From: Rhyzopertha dominica
Lineage: Eukaryota > Arthropoda > Insecta > Coleoptera > Bostrichidae
Assembly: GCA_025024175.1 (NCBI GenBank)
Contig: QCXZ01000138.1
Coordinates: 52,051,092 to 52,115,091 of the forward strand
Reading direction: 5' to 3'
DNA: 64,000 nucleotides
Shown: positions 35,501-53,261 of the stretch, piece after piece
Layout of the letters: each line of letters starts with the position of its first letter
Numbering within the stretch: the first letter of the stretch is position 1
Position numbers and translations under genes: made by a program
Notes under the pieces: generated by a model
The model's database searches: none
The model's input: the letters and a program-made list of their open reading frames with translations, nothing else
Told to the model about the DNA's origin: nothing

Positions 35501-38055
35501 CTCGTCATCACGCTAGTCGACTGTTTGGTTGCTGTAGTTCAACGCGGAGGAATACAATCTCGCCAGTGGCGTGGTGTGACCAGAAAATTGGGGTTTGCGA
35601 TAATTATATTATTGCCAATATAATGACTGTACATAAGAACTTTTTAACGGACGTGGCTTGAAGAGGGTGTACTAAATAAGTAGAAGAAATCTGCAAGGCT
35701 AAATCTACATACAAACATAGCATAATGTAACCTAATTGTTAGGTATACAAGCACAAGCTGTTAGTATAAAGGAATGATCTTTGTAATTTGTAATATACTC
35801 ACCATAAATTAATTTTTAAATATAGCACAATACTGCAGATTAAGAGAATTTCCTAAATTAAGTTAATTTCACTAGATATTCAATATATGTATAGTGCCTA
35901 GTAGAATTTTCACTCAAGCTCAAGCAACATACGACTATTCAGGATTAGGGTGAGATCATATTTTTATGAACACTTGGACTAGAATACCCGGGTTGTATTA
36001 TCATTATTTAAAAAAGATATCGGTTTCTGTCACACCAATTTAGTGATTATTACTTACACGAAACTCGTCTTATGCATTTGCGTAAAAGGTAAGTATTCAT
36101 AATGGTACAGAAATCAAATAGGTATTTTTTGTTTTGGAAATGTGCTATAAATTCCTAGGTATTTGTAACTGAGTCTGCAATTATAAGATGTCAGTTACTG
36201 AATTCGGAAAATAAATTGGTTAGAAAACTGGCTGAACAGCATGCAAAACACTCCTCCGCCAAAGAGGAGAGTTCAGNCTTTCATGNAACCATTTGGACCC
36301 GGAAGAAAGAATCGAATAATGTATAAAGGATATTTTGTGAGAGCATTACATTCTCATGAAACTTAATGTAGAATTAGTAGAGTTGTNTTTTTCTAGTGNA
36401 TAGTGCTTCAACAATAAACTGCACAAAAGAATTATGTTTACTATCTAACAATGTTTTTTTACGTGTTCTAAATTTTGTTTTTTGTGTCTTTAGANACAAT
36501 GGTGCATGTCTACTATAGTCTTAACCCCAATTTGACATGNCCATCATACTCATCATAAAAATCATCTTTAACCGCGTCCATGAAGCTCCTTTAGATACCA
36601 TATAATCCAAATATGACATGTATCTACTATGCTGGTATCAAAACTCATATTCAGTGATACCTACAAAGCAGTACGTAAAATTTTGTGTGAAACAATCACG
36701 TTCAACAACAGCTATAGAACAAAATCGAATTTTCAATCCTTTAGGTACCATATGCATATGTATAGTTTTGTATTGACCTTCGATTTTACATTTTTATTAT
36801 TTCAAAACTATGTCCGTAGGCTTAGTTCATTTACACCTGTTAATTTGTTTTGACACCTGACAAATTTTGGATTATTTTCTTATATTAAAGTTGAAGCCTT
36901 TTGATAGTTGGACACATGGTACTAGTCCCCCCAAGTTATTTAGTTAATATACTTACCCTGTATATCATAGTTATATAATAATAATACTAAAATATTATAG
37001 CCCTTTTTCTGCAATTCTTTGGTTTTCAAATAATTAAGACATAGAATACATTGTTTTATTTTATACAATGCCTCATTTAAAAAAATTGTAAGCAGAAACT
37101 GCTTGTAAGGTCCATAGATTTCTAGAGTAGGTATCGCAATGGTTGTTCTTCCCTCCATGAATTTGAAACTAATGGTACCGCTTGCTGCATGTTGAAATGT
37201 TATTAGTCAAGATAACAGTTTGAAGTTTTGTCAGATGTAAACTATTGTGGAGAAAGGATGTTGGGTAGTACTTATTCCAGTACTGATGTGGAATATCCTT
37301 ATAATGACCACTAGAATTTCATGGCAGTAATTGTATGTTGTCTATATATTATCATCAGAGGTTGTAATATAATAAACATAAGGTCCTTACAATTAAAATT
37401 ATTTGCTTATCACATAACAAGGCAAACATCTCTTGAAACCTCTGATAGGCATGAATATATTGTCCGATCTTAATCTCAAAACCTCACTACTTTTGTCAGT
37501 AAAAAATCGTTACTCAGAAATGCCAAAATAGTGACGGAATCAATTACTGTGTGCTTTATAAAACTAGGGTTAGAATTGTCTCACAATGGCTGTACTCTAG
37601 TGACTGCAATAAGGTTAGGTTTAATGGTTTTGCTCCCTCTTCTTTATAAACATTTAAATTCCCCGCCACCATTTTACACCAAAATGGCAGTCTTTTGCGG
37701 TATTGGGGGAAGGGGGGGCGACAGCAAACATATTGAAAACAAAAAAAAAGGTTCTGACTATNTTTTTGTGATTTCTGTTCCAGCTGCTGACGAAAATAAA
37801 CATATACTTANCCATATCACTGCACCTCTCCATTGCTCTTCGTTAAGTCACCAAACTGCACTCATCTGAAACACCTCCTACCATAAACTAGCAGCAAATC
37901 AGTCCGAAATAAAATAACAAATGCATTACGAATTTATTAAGCCCATAATAAGAATCACATGTAAATATGCACTTTAAAACCCAAAATATTGTAACCTTAA
38001 TAAAACATCCTAATCCTACTGCGTATATATTACACAAAAAAAAGTCTTACAGTTT
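32545..38055. other. AT-rich intergenic DNA, no gene seen
   Basis: About 5.5 kb without a recognisable gene. Minor structure includes a duplicated block near 34908-34970 (CACTATGT, then CATTTATC, then CGAA, twice) and a moderately GC-rich stretch near 35460-35580. Several ambiguous bases occur at 36276-36540 and at 37762 and 37811. Short frames here lack domains. Confidence 0.45.
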
Positions 38056-38089
38056 GATTAGGTAATTAAAATCAGTGAGCGCACCGCCC

Positions 38090-41984
<3,895 letters not shown>

Positions 41985-41999
41985 TCAATCGTGAAGTGA

Positions 42000-44235
42000 T
42001 ACTCACAAGTTACACAACAGATTGTCAAAACTCTACCTTAAGATGCCTTTCAGTATGTTTTTAATTACCAGACATTTTTAGCTTTACGCAAACTCTTTTG
42101 GAACGGGATCAACTTCAGTCAACACAAGAACGCAACAAATCAGATGATTGTGATTGTCGTTAGACTTCGGGAAAAGCACGGATAGATGGCGCTCAGTCAC
42201 CATCCATTAAATAGATCGCGCACCACTTATATAATTTGAAATTTTCGAATTTATTTCATTAAAGAATACTTCCAGAAACCATGCTTCGTTGCATACATCT
42301 CGAAGATGCATTATAAAGGGTAGATCACTTAGTGTTATCGATCATGTTTACCAAAATGGATCGANACATAAAATAAAACGAGACATATTATCTACCTTCA
42401 ATTCAAACCCNAAAGTGTACACAACTGCGACACCAAGTTTTCATTAATAAAACTTACAAAACAGGACTGGAAACACTACCATCAGCGTTATAATCAGTAG
42501 TGTTAATTAAGTTTCTGGCATACCGATTTTTCCATACAGTAAAAGCTTATAATATATTTATAACAAGAAATGTCAAACACAAGATTTGAAACCCACAATA
42601 TCGGAGGTAGTAAAGAGGTGGGGGCTACACAGCTGTTTATTGCTTTTCCTAATTTGCCTCCAACTTGCGCAGGCGTACATGATCGTTCCAATGTTCCGAA
42701 CGAAATAATATATTTTGCAGGTAAGAGTATATCTTATTTTAATACAGATAAATAGATTAATTATGTTCTGTATTGATAGCATGTAATTCATTTGTGTTCT
42801 CAAAGTACTCACTGTGATGTTTTAGCTTTGGATTTAGAAGTTTCATTATTCGTTTTATCACATTTAATGTAAATGTAACTACGTTAAATATCTTTACGAA
42901 CAAGTTGTATTATTACGGTTGCTTAAATAACCTTTTGTCTAGATAGCCCTTAGTCGGCATAAAAAAGTTTAGGGACCGTGTATTTTGCTTTATAGATAAC
43001 CAGGTGAAAATCTGTAGTGCATGTTTATCCCTATACCAACTCACCTGCTTGCCAAGGGTTAGAAAATCTGGGCTGTTGATAACAACCTTCGGGAATGTAG
43101 AATAGGTACGCGTACCACACCACCGTGGTTCATTTGAACACGAATCATAAATTTTATCGTGAAAGTACGCATATTTTGATATGCCCCGTGTAGATACGAA
43201 ATGCTGCATAGGAAATTATTTTATGTTGAACAATTACATAACTCTTCTAAATATTGTACAAGTTTCTCATCACATAGGTACCTATGCCTTATTTAAATCA
43301 TAGGGCTCCTTATTATGGATTATTGTTTATACATAGTAATAGACACAATGATACTTTTAAGGTATATCTATATAGGTATTTAACTAATTATATATATAAA
43401 GTAATAAATAACTGCATGGGCTAAATGTATCCAAGCGTAAAGTCCTTATCGATTCATTATTGTGTTAAATCACGTGTTATACTCCGCAATATTTATTAGC
43501 AGTTTTTTCCTTATCTACTAGGCAAGATGCTCGTCCCGAATAAGTATTACACAAATGTTGAAGGTAAATCTTGGGCAAAAGATGCATAGTAATACCTGCC
43601 ATGTATTTAATCTCTCAAAATACTTGAAGTTACCTGCTAAACAGAGAAAACCCTTAATTTTACCGTTATTTTAATGCATTAGGCACAAACTATAAAGTCA
43701 AAAAATGCATTTATTCGAAACCCATAAACAAAGCGCGAAAATTCGTGGATGCCAGCCATTTAAGTTGACATTCCCCCTTTCCCCTCAGTGCGTCTTACCG
43801 TTACGCGCATGCTTAGAAATGCATGGATATTCCGTGGATTTCAGAGTTAATAGTTTTTAGTGCTGTTGAAAAATAAATTTGGAAGAATAAATCCAAAAGA
43901 CGATAGTTAGGTAGTATGTTTTGCTACTTCCATATCTAATATTAGTGTAAAGTGCATGTTTGTAAGTATGTTTTATTTTATAAACTTTCGTCGTTCGCTT
44001 TTGTAATCAACCGTCATAACAAGGACTTGCAATCTTTTTATTAAAATACAATAATCGTGTATAACTGGCCTGAACTGTGCATCTGTAGATATGTATGCTT
44101 TTGCTTTAGCTTCATGTTTATATAAATATTTGACTTGTTAGTATCTATCATTGTGGTTAAATTTTGAATTGTAGAATATACCTTATCAGGGTATAGCACA
44201 GGTGAAGTAATGAGTGATTTTGTTTTGGTTTGCAG
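42000..44235. promoter_or_regulatory. shared divergent 5' region of PCMTD and l(3)mbt
   Basis: The two genes point away from each other across about 2.3 kb. No coding sequence is supported here. The l(3)mbt coding exon begins at an acceptor (TTGCAG, 44230-44235), so at least one upstream noncoding exon must lie in this interval; a GTAAGT near 43961 is one possible donor. Ambiguous bases occur at 42365 and 42411. Confidence 0.45.
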
Positions 44236-44237
44236 AA

Positions 44238-47200
44238 ATGTCCTCATCCATTGTGACAGCAAACCCAATAGATGCAGTTAGTTCAAATAATTGTAGCAAT
44301 GAGAGCCCGTCAGTTATCGTGAACATGGGTACAAAAACCGAAAACAACACAATCGACATTACAATAACTACATCAGACAGTAATTCATCTTTAGGACAAC
44401 AAACACAACACGTAACACAAAAACCACAGGTCTTACCACTTGTATACATTCAGGCACCCACAAAATTAAATGCACCGTTTTTGCCAGCCAGTAAAACTTG
44501 TAGCACAAACAACGTTATCGTCAATAATGTTTCCCCACTTCAGTTGACTGGCGTTGGTGACAAATGTCCAACCATTGCTCTTCCTACTAACATTGCACCC
44601 AATCAAGGTGTGATATTTGGCAATTCTTTGAAAACACCACAATTAGTAATACAGAAGCCCGGTAATATACAAGCTTTACCTGTAGTTCCTGTTCCAGTTT
44701 CTTCAAATTATAGCTCGAAAATTACAGGTGCTTACTTAACAATGTTAAAACCACTAGCTAAAAATTCTGACTCTTCTAATGTCCTTTCAAATCGTGTTCA
44801 GATGGCAACATTAAACAAAATTAAACCGAACGAAAGCATACATATATTGAACAGTGCTACCTTAGCTTCCACTGGAATAACTGTTCAAAACCAAAAATAT
44901 GTTATTGCTCCAATGCCAAAAGTAGGCACAAATAGGTTGCCAGTTACTGCTACAACAAACAGTGTACAGTCGAAAATTGCCATAATGCCCGTTACTTTGC
45001 CCAAACCACACAACAGTTCAACCACGAAAGCCAAAATATTTAATTTCAAAATATCAGATGGCCAACTGCAGAATGAAAATAATTCAGTTATCACTGTTAT
45101 GTGTGACAGCACACATGGTGAACCGAAACAGACAATCCCGAAGGAAGATGTAAGCAATAATTCTGTATGTGATGAAGGGATTCACTTGGGCAACTCCGAA
45201 AAGAAGGATGCCATCGATGAAAGGTCCTATGAGTTGTCCATCATTGAGGACACATCGAAAAATGGCGTTGCTCTGTTGGATCAAATGAAAAAGGATGTTC
45301 CAAAGATGCAAAAGCATGGCATCTCCATACTCAAGAAAAACACGTCGTTTAGTGACTATCGCAAAACCGACAAACCCAACAGTTTGATCATTAGCCCAGT
45401 ACCTAATTCTGCTGCTCCAATTTCAGAAAACAACAAGGAAGTGAACATAGATGTGGAAGAAGAACCTGTAATTGTTCCAGAACCTAAGGCGGTGCCCCAA
45501 CGAACTGAAAGAAGAAGAAAATCAAACTTCAGTTATCGAAAAGATTACGATGATGTTCCTGTAACCAGTTCCGGTGAGTGGAAGAATACCTTTGCACGTT
45601 TTAAAGGTACTGATATAACACTAACTGAACTGGATGATGATGAGAAAAAAGAAATGAAAGGTACCGTCGAAGATCTAATAGAAATCGAGGTGATAAAAGA
45701 AAACGCAGAAATTAACATGAGGGGTGATGCTGATGTGATGAAGATCTTAGAGTGGGACGATGGAATTGGGACTCTTCCAGGGAGTGATTTACGGTTTCAA
45801 ATGAACGAGTACGGGTTCCTAGAGTTCGTTACAAAAGATGAATTTAGGGATGTTTTAATTAAGAAGATGGAGAAGGCAAAGGAGAAAGAAAACAAACCTA
45901 CTAAAGAGGAACTGCAAGAAGAAATTTGCTGCATAAACTGCGGATGTTACGGCATGCTCTCAGATTTCATCAGCCATCAGTACTGCAGTTACGACTGCCA
46001 AGAGAGCAAAATGAAACTCACAAAAGACAAAGAACCGAAAATCAAGAAGAAAAAGAAGAAGTTGTTCAGAAAAGGCGATTCCCCCACCCACGAACAAACA
46101 CCCAGCGACGAGGACGCCACGTCCAATGAAAACTCCCAGGATAAATTCAGTTATCCGTGGGCGTGCACCAAAAAGGGATTCTCTTGGTCAAAGTACCTGG
46201 ACCACGTCAAAGCCAAGAGCGCACCTGTTAAGCTGTTCAAGGACCCCTTCCCCTACAACAGGAATGGTTTTCGTCCCGGCATGAAGCTGGAGGGAGTGGA
46301 TCCTCAGCATCCTTCTTATTTTTGTGTGCTGACGGTTGCTGAGATCTTGGGATACAGAGTTAGACTGCATTTTGACGGGTTCCCGGAGAACTACGACTTC
46401 TGGGTGAACGCCGACAGCATGGACATCTTCCCGATTGGTTGGTGCGAGAAGTACGGGCACGTGTTGCAGCCCCCGAGAGGATACAGTGCCGAAGAATTTA
46501 ACTGGAATAATTATCTGAAGCAGACTGGAAGCACGGCTGCTCCCAAGCATTTGTTTACCAACAGGGCGGGAAATGTAAGTAGATTATTGAGTGACTTAAA
46601 AATTTGTGATTTCCTTTTTACAGTATGATAAAACACATAATCTTACAGTGTAATCCATCCACATCACTGTTGAAACATTTGTGAATAAGAGATAACAAGT
46701 TTTTTTTTCATGTGTCATTTACATTGCATAGATATATGAACTTGTTACTATAGTGTTTGCAACAAAATGCCACTTGCAGCTAACACCATAAAAATAAGTT
46801 TTACACAGTAAGTTTTTAATTTGAAACGTGGTTACCTAGCAACAAACACCACTGCTTGGTTTAAAAAGATTCAGAAATATAAGTTTGGTAGTGCTTCTTA
46901 TAAAAAGTTTATTGTCCTTCTAATTATGGACTCATATTTTAAGTTTGATTCATCTTCATAGAAACAAAAGTAAATAAATCTTTCAGTTTTTATACTACTC
47001 ATTTCTACAACATGAATCTGTAATGAATTGACAAGAACTGTAAAATCTCACTGTTATGTATAAGAATATTTTATTGTAAACATATAACATGACGTGCATG
47101 TTGAATTTTCATGAAAAGATAACATCTGTTATTGTTTTGTGTTTGTTTTGCAGGCCATATGTCCTAACGGCTTTAGAGTTGGTATGAAATTAGAAGCCGT

Positions 47201-50200
47201 CGACAGGAAGAATACTACCCTTGTTTGTGTCGCCACCATCACTGACATGATGGACAACCGCATTTTAGTTCATTTCGACAGTTGGGACACCATTTACGAC
47301 TATTGGGCGGACCCCACCTCTCCATATATACATCCTGTTGGTTGGTGTGATCAGTATGGACATAATTTGACTCCACCAAATGGTAAGTAACTGTAAGACA
47401 CCATGCTGTTACAGAACTTAAATTTTTTGTTTCATTTTCTTTCACTGATTATATTGGCATAACTAAGACACTCACGATATGAAGAAAACTTAAGGTGAAA
47501 ATTAATTACTCTCATTTTTAAGAAGCAGATCTTGTTTTAATAAACTATTTATTATTGTACAAAAAATAGGACATGTTAGCTTTAATGAAAAATGTACATC
47601 TGTATTAAAAAAATGGGAAATAGTCTTGTAATTCCAAGACTTTTTTTAAACCCATTGACCTGAATAGATGTAAAAAAGTAATTGTCACTTTATAGTAGTA
47701 CTTTTGCTAAATGTTTCAAGTCAAGAAAGTGTTGCACTATTTTTTTTTGTTGGATGTTTGTACGATATCCAACTGAGCTATTGAGAGTGTGGAAAACCAT
47801 GATTTAGTATTTAAATAGAATTGTTCAGTACTTATGGAGAAAAGAAAGGCTGTGGGGTACCATTAATATATCTCTTAGAAGGTACTGGAGGCACAATAGG
47901 CTGAAGTTTTAGTGCAGTGGACTATCAAAATATGAGTCTATGCAATAATAATATTTGATGCCATTGTTGGAGGATCAAGCTTAATAAAATTTAGAATGTA
48001 CCAGTATTCCAGCTTTTTTGTTTCCATGATTTAATGTGATAAATGATATTAATATCATATGAAAGTTCTAGTTTAATTTTAATAGACAGTTTGTATATTT
48101 TCATGCTGTTTGATATACCTCATGTAAATACTGTTTTTTATTTTTTTCTAATTTTTTAAGATTACCCTGACCCTGAATCGTTTACTTGGGACAAATATCT
48201 CAAAGAAACTAAATCAGTAGCTGCACCAGTCAGAGCTTTCAAACAAAGGCCAGCATGCGGCTTCAGACGTGGCATGAGACTCGAGTGTGTAGACAGAAGA
48301 GTCCCCCAAATAATCAGGGTGGCCACAGTAGACGATGTGAACGGGCATCAAATAAGGATAAGTTTCGACGGGTGGCCAGACCGATACAGTTACTGGGTGG
48401 ACGATGACAGCCCCGACATCCATCCTGTGGGGTGGTGTCNAAAGACGGGCCATCCTTTAGAACCTCCACTAAGTAAGTTTTATAGGTTTTCCTATAATAT
48501 AACCTTTTTAATGGATGTTATGTTTACTTTTTTGCCAGCTCCGGACGATGTCTATGACTTCTTGGAATGTGTCACGGTTGGATGCAGAGGACAGGGACAC
48601 ATAAAGGGTCCCAAGTTCTCCACGCATCACAACCAGAAGTACTGTCCGTATGCAGAGGAAAATATAGATCAGGAGAAGATACTGCCAGACAGACTGCTGA
48701 GTCCAGACCAACAGCCAGAAGCCGTGGTTCCTGTTTCGAGAGAACCAAGGGAGAAAATGTAAGTAGTTACATAAATAAAGCTATTAGCAGATTATTTGCA
48801 AGATATTTTAAGGCTAATATTAATTAAAATTAGTAAGAAAACAGCACTGAAGTAAAGGTGAAATCCTGTATATTTTTGAATTCAATTTTGCCATTTTTAA
48901 GCGATACTTTTTGTTTTATTTTGTACCATTTCGGCAACAACAAGTTACGACTTGTTACTCCTGAAGATGACTACCTAGCCAGTTTTCTATATTTAAAAGC
49001 AGTGGTAACGATACCAGCCATTAGATTCAAGAAGTTTATGAGTTATTATATGTTGCATCAAATTTCAAATCTTTTTATGTTATCTAAAAAAAATTAGTCA
49101 TAAATTCTCAAATTTACCTTATGAAGTAGCATTTTTGATCCTCTCTATAACAGCAAAAACTCTGTGGTTGCATATTTTTAAATTAAGTTATTTTGATTTA
49201 AGTATTGCAATCTTCAATTATTTCCCAGTGTTGAATATCTCTGTACTGGTGCATTTTACACCTAATGTATACAGCGTAAAGCAGTATTAAAGAAAGAATA
49301 GAGAAATATTATAAAAAATAGGGTGTGTCATTTAAAAAAAAAACATAAGTCGGCCATCTATGAAAATAATTTCAGAATGTAGTACTCAAAAATCCAGATG
49401 ACATTTATATTAAAAAAAAAATCAAATTTTCATATTACATATATGTTCGCTTGGCTCTACAATTGACAAGTAGAAATTTTTTTGACATTTTTGTTAATCA
49501 ATTATTTTATTGCAAAATAATTTCTCTATTTTTTCATAGAATTGATTTCTTCTGTCGCCAACTCTTGAAGGCTGTGAATATTATTAAATTCAATATCGTA
49601 TTATTTTTATTATTTCCTGAAACTAAAAAGTTGAGTGGTGTAAGGTCCGGAGATCTTGCTGGACAACTTTAAATCCAAGGTGATGTTGAAATTTGTCTCT
49701 TGAAACATACATGAATTTTTAACAGTTCAATAGTGTTTGTTAGTTAGTTTGTTCAATGAACCATATGCTCTCAAATTCACTGACAGTCTTCTAATAACAG
49801 AGTTGCTTGGTTGCATTCTTTCTTCATATTTGTTCAACAGTATTCTTTCTAGACAGTATGAAGCATTCTAGTAAATAATTTTTTTTTCATATGAAATTGC
49901 AATGCAAAACAAACTTCTACCAAACTATAAACAATAAACACATTGGATTGGTTCTCTTCTCTATATTAAGCTAAAATCAACGCTGTATTTAAAAGCTAAA
50001 CCAATCACACACCACAGTTTAAGGTATTGTTATAGTTACAGGGTTAATTTTAGCTATATTAACTTTAACAAAGAGAAGAGAAACCAGTCCATTATTAAAA
50101 TATGTGTCTGTACTATGCTGCCTGCACCCCAACCAACTATAGACAGATCTGTTTCACTGTTGTTACAGCTCATCAGTGCAGTTTAGGTCTAGTGCAGACA

Positions 50201-50726
50201 GAATGGCATAACCATGCATATTTAAATATTATTGTTTTTATTTTTGTACAACAGCAAGCCAAAACTGGGCCGACCCCCCAAGCAGCGAGCGGAGCCGCCC
50301 AAATTGGAATGGAACGAGGACAGCAGCCAGGAGCAACCGAAACCGAAGCGGAAGTATCGGAAACGGCTGAAGAGCGAGTCGCCCGACTACGTGAAGAAGG
50401 CCGTCGTCCTGACGAACGGCTTCGCGTCGTCGCCGGCGGAACGCCAGGTCTGGGAGAAGCACTCGAGATACCTGAGCGAGTTCGTCAAGTGCGAGGTGGA
50501 CCCGCGCGAGTGGTCGGAACAGGAAGTGGTCGATTTCGTGACATCGATACCCAGCTGTAAGGATCACGGTGCTCTGTTTAGTGAGAACAATATTACGGGA
50601 GAGACGTTGCTCATGCTGACGCAACAGGACCTGGTGGACATTCTGAAAATCAAATTGGGGCCTGCAATCAAGTTGTATAATAGTATACTTTTACTGAGAC
50701 AGAATGTGAACCAGTTTTTCGCTTAA
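44238..50726 (+). CDS. l(3)mbt: lethal(3)malignant brain tumor homologue (three MBT repeats, SAM)
   Basis: Six plus-strand coding exons join in phase: 44238-46574, 47154-47382, 48161-48472, 48539-48758 and 50255-50726, with the first preceded by an untranslated exon; the protein has 1189 residues. The first 550 residues are low-complexity. Then come an FCS-type zinc finger (CCINCGCYGMLSDF with YCSYDC, about 560-595), MBT repeat 1 (about 648-747), MBT 2 (about 752-853, split by intron 1), MBT 3 (about 862-957), a C2HC finger (ECVTVGCRGQGH with KYCPY, about 966-1000) and a C-terminal SAM domain (about 1118-1185). This order is that of L(3)mbt/L3MBTL1, nuclear proteins that bind lower methylated lysines and compact chromatin; in Drosophila they keep germline genes off in soma. 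The GWCEKYGH, GWCDQYGH and GWC-KTGH cores are present. One ambiguous base at 48440 hits a codon in MBT 3. AATAAA follows at 50781. Confidence 0.96.
49315..49880 (-). mobile_element. mariner-like relic in l(3)mbt intron
   Basis: The minus-strand frame gives CPARSPDLTPLNFLVSGN, the third catalytic block of mariner-like transposases with its aspartate kept. Upstream pieces such as FKRQISTSPWI correspond to a decayed second-aspartate region. It is inverted relative to the host gene. Confidence 0.65.
49940..50098. repeat. foldback repeat in l(3)mbt intron
   Basis: Arms near 49944-49980 and 50054-50097 are complementary around GGTTCTCTTCTCT and ATATTAAGCTAAAAT, with small gaps. The pair may be a small MITE. 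It abuts the hammerhead-bearing repeat on its right. Confidence 0.6.
50110..50215 (-). ncRNA. diverged hammerhead ribozyme copy in l(3)mbt intron
   Basis: On the minus strand CTGATGA (50176-50170) is followed by stem II (GCTGT with ACAGT, closing on a G-T wobble), GAAA (50155-50152) and the stem III palindrome CAGATCTG ending in UC. AACTGCA precedes the core, but its partner reads TATAGTT, so stem I has lost one pair. Flanks align with the 1.9-kb copy (CATTCTGTCTGCACTAGACC). It is the same repeat family, inserted antisense in an intron and probably weakened. Confidence 0.65.
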
Positions 50727-50789
50727 TTCTTTTTGTTTTGGCATGTTTTGTCTGTTAATTTGTGATTTTTTAATGTTATAAATAAATTT

Positions 50790-51480
50790 TCTAAGTTTAT
50801 CCGATTGTTTACCACAAGGCTCCAGGGCGGTGAATAGCAAAAATTGGTAAGTTTTGGCATGAAGACAAATGAGATCTTTGCATAAAAAAATAAGTCATCA
50901 GTACAGGTTCATTGATACAATTCATAATTTGCATTATTTTTATTAATCTCAAGTGTAATTATGAAGTTAAATACGTTCAAATGTTAATTACACATGAAAA
51001 CATACACTAGTGGCTATTGATTGATAATATCAAAAAGATACTTCATCAGTTTTGATGCATGCTGCTGTCAGAAGCTGAAGTATCGATAATTACAAGTGGG
51101 GATGATCAAAACAGACCTTTCATTCTAATTCCTAGACTTGGCCAATATGAAAAAATTAGAAAAGGAATACAGTATGTACATGAATATAGTTTTCTACACA
51201 TCCACATAGACAGGCAGAAATACATAGCCACCTAGAAGTTTAAAGCAATACATGGTAAGATTTTGTGAAAATTCCTCACGCATGTACAGTAAAGATTTTA
51301 TAAGATTGTCATGATTACATAATACAAACAGTCGGACCTGTCACTATATCGCCATTTACCTGTACAGTCACTATATATTACATATTATTATAAAATATAT
51401 TACAATATAACCGCTATTTTAGGGCAAAATAGTGGCGGGAAATTTAAACGTTTATTAAGGAGAGGGATCCAAACTATAAA
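50790..51480. other. l(3)mbt 3' flank, no gene
   Basis: AT-rich sequence after the l(3)mbt polyadenylation signal. No coding or repeat feature was recognised. Confidence 0.5.
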
Positions 51481-51481
51481 A

Positions 51482-51602
51482 CTTAACCTTAAAGTTTAGA
51501 GAACTAGCGAACTAGCAGTTATCAGGCTCTAGGTAATTGGCAATGTGCTTTGTGCATCAGAGCCTTAATATCTGACTGTTCTCTAATCTTTAAGGTTACG
51601 TT
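51482..51602. repeat. long imperfect hairpin
   Basis: CCTTAAAGTTTAGAGAAC (from about 51489) pairs with GTTCTCTAATCTTTAAGG (to about 51596) at 17 of 18 positions. After an asymmetric internal loop, AGGCTCT pairs with AGAGCCT. The total is about 120 nt. It could be a MITE or, less likely, a small-RNA precursor. Confidence 0.55.
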
Positions 51603-51956
51603 TGTTTGGTTTGATTATCTTTCCCATCTCTCACCACTATTTTACCCTAAAATTGCGGACACTTGTGACACCTTGCGAATTGCTGCTCAGACTCGTTGCC
51701 CTACAATCGATCAATATGGCGACTTACTGGTCGTCACAAAATTTTCTNGCACATGCTATAAAATTTGGTCGTCTAGGTAATAGATAGATGTCTGTGGGTG
51801 AATAGAAACAAAAGAACTCTACAAAATAAACTAGTATACTCCGTTCACCCTAATTATTGTTGAATGCTTTTTTACTTGAACACGACTTAAAAAATCCTTT
51901 ATTTATTTTTGGAAAAAAACAAATGCAAATCAAGAAAAACTGTATTAATGTACATA

Positions 51957-53179
51957 CACTGGGGAGCATTATTATAGCCCCACCGTAACTTATCAGTTTT
52001 TCGTGGCCAGATCCAAAAAAGGATAAAAGAAATAAAAATAATAGGAACTGGACTATTTAAAGTATTTTATTAATAATTTCCATAATTTAATGCAGTAATA
52101 TCTAAAATTTGCATGGTGCATAACTATAGCGCTAGGTACCTACTTAAAAACATGTTTATATTTTGTTATTATTAACTGTCACTATGTTATAACAATTGTG
52201 TTAAAAATGCCTCGTGGAAGGTATCTGAGTGACATGGAAAAAGGTAAATTCTTGACTTTTTTTAATGAAGGCTTTAGTTGCTGAAAAATTGCTCAAAGAA
52301 TTAGCCAGTTTCGTAAAGTTGTCACCAATTATTTGCGAAACCCTGAACAGTATGGCACAAACAAGAAAGGTATCCCTAAAAAAAAAATTTGCACAGAGCT
52401 GCAAGAAGAATTATTGCTACAGTGAGTAACACTTTAAAAAAACCGAAAAAGAATTGCCCAAGAGTGTGGGGCTCGATGTTTCAAAATAGTCTATAGAGAG
52501 GATTTTGAAGAAAAGTGAACACATTGTACACTGAAAACTAAGAAAATGTCCGAAACTTCTTCCTTTGCTCGTGAGAATATGAATTGAGATGGGGAAAATG
52601 TAAACCAAAACTTTACTAATGAACTTCGAATTAAACCATGTTTTTTTTTAATTTCAAATTATCTTTTCTGATGAAAAAAATTTAATCTTAATGGTCCAGG
52701 AAACCTGAGTATTTTCTAAAACGAAACTTTGGAGGTGGTACGTTAATGGTAGGTATGGGGTGCCTTTACAAAAACAAGCGTTTCAGCATTGGCTTACCCA
52801 TCAACACGAATGAACAGTCGAGAGTACATTCAAGTTCTTGAGACAAATTAAGTAATTTCTTTGGAAGCATAAATTCCAGAATTTTTGAGCTGACTATGTA
52901 GAATGGAGGCCAAACCCATTATTAATTTACAAATGTTTTGTTACAACTTGTTCAATTCTGTGTGGAATATATATGGGGCTAGAGTTATACACCAGTCCAA
53001 TTTAAAAAAATTATTTTATTAAAATACAGGAACTGTTAATAAATGACTGAATAGTCTACTTATTATTTTCGTTTCTTTTATCCCTCTTGTTAGTTACATT
53101 AATTTACGTTTGTATTTGACGAAGAAAAACTTTATTAAAATTCCGAATGTTATATATATTATAGTTATGCTCCCCAGTT
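51957..53179 (+). mobile_element. Tc3-like transposon, decayed
   Basis: Ends CACTGGGGAGCAT and its complement with adjacent TA define a 1.2-kb Tc1/Tc3-type element. The plus-strand remnant starts MPRGRYLSDMEKGKFLTFFN at 52208, then has a Tc3-like helix-turn-helix (KIAQRISQFRKVVTNYLRN) and a catalytic piece, IIFSDEKNLILMVQE. Frequent stops and frameshifts make it inactive. It lies between l(3)mbt and RpS21. Confidence 0.85.
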
Positions 53180-53261
53180 TATTATAAACTTAGAAAAAAA
53201 TTTATGTTGGCTACCCTGTCTGCAGTCATTCGAAAATAGAGAAATTGTCAACTGTCAAGNT

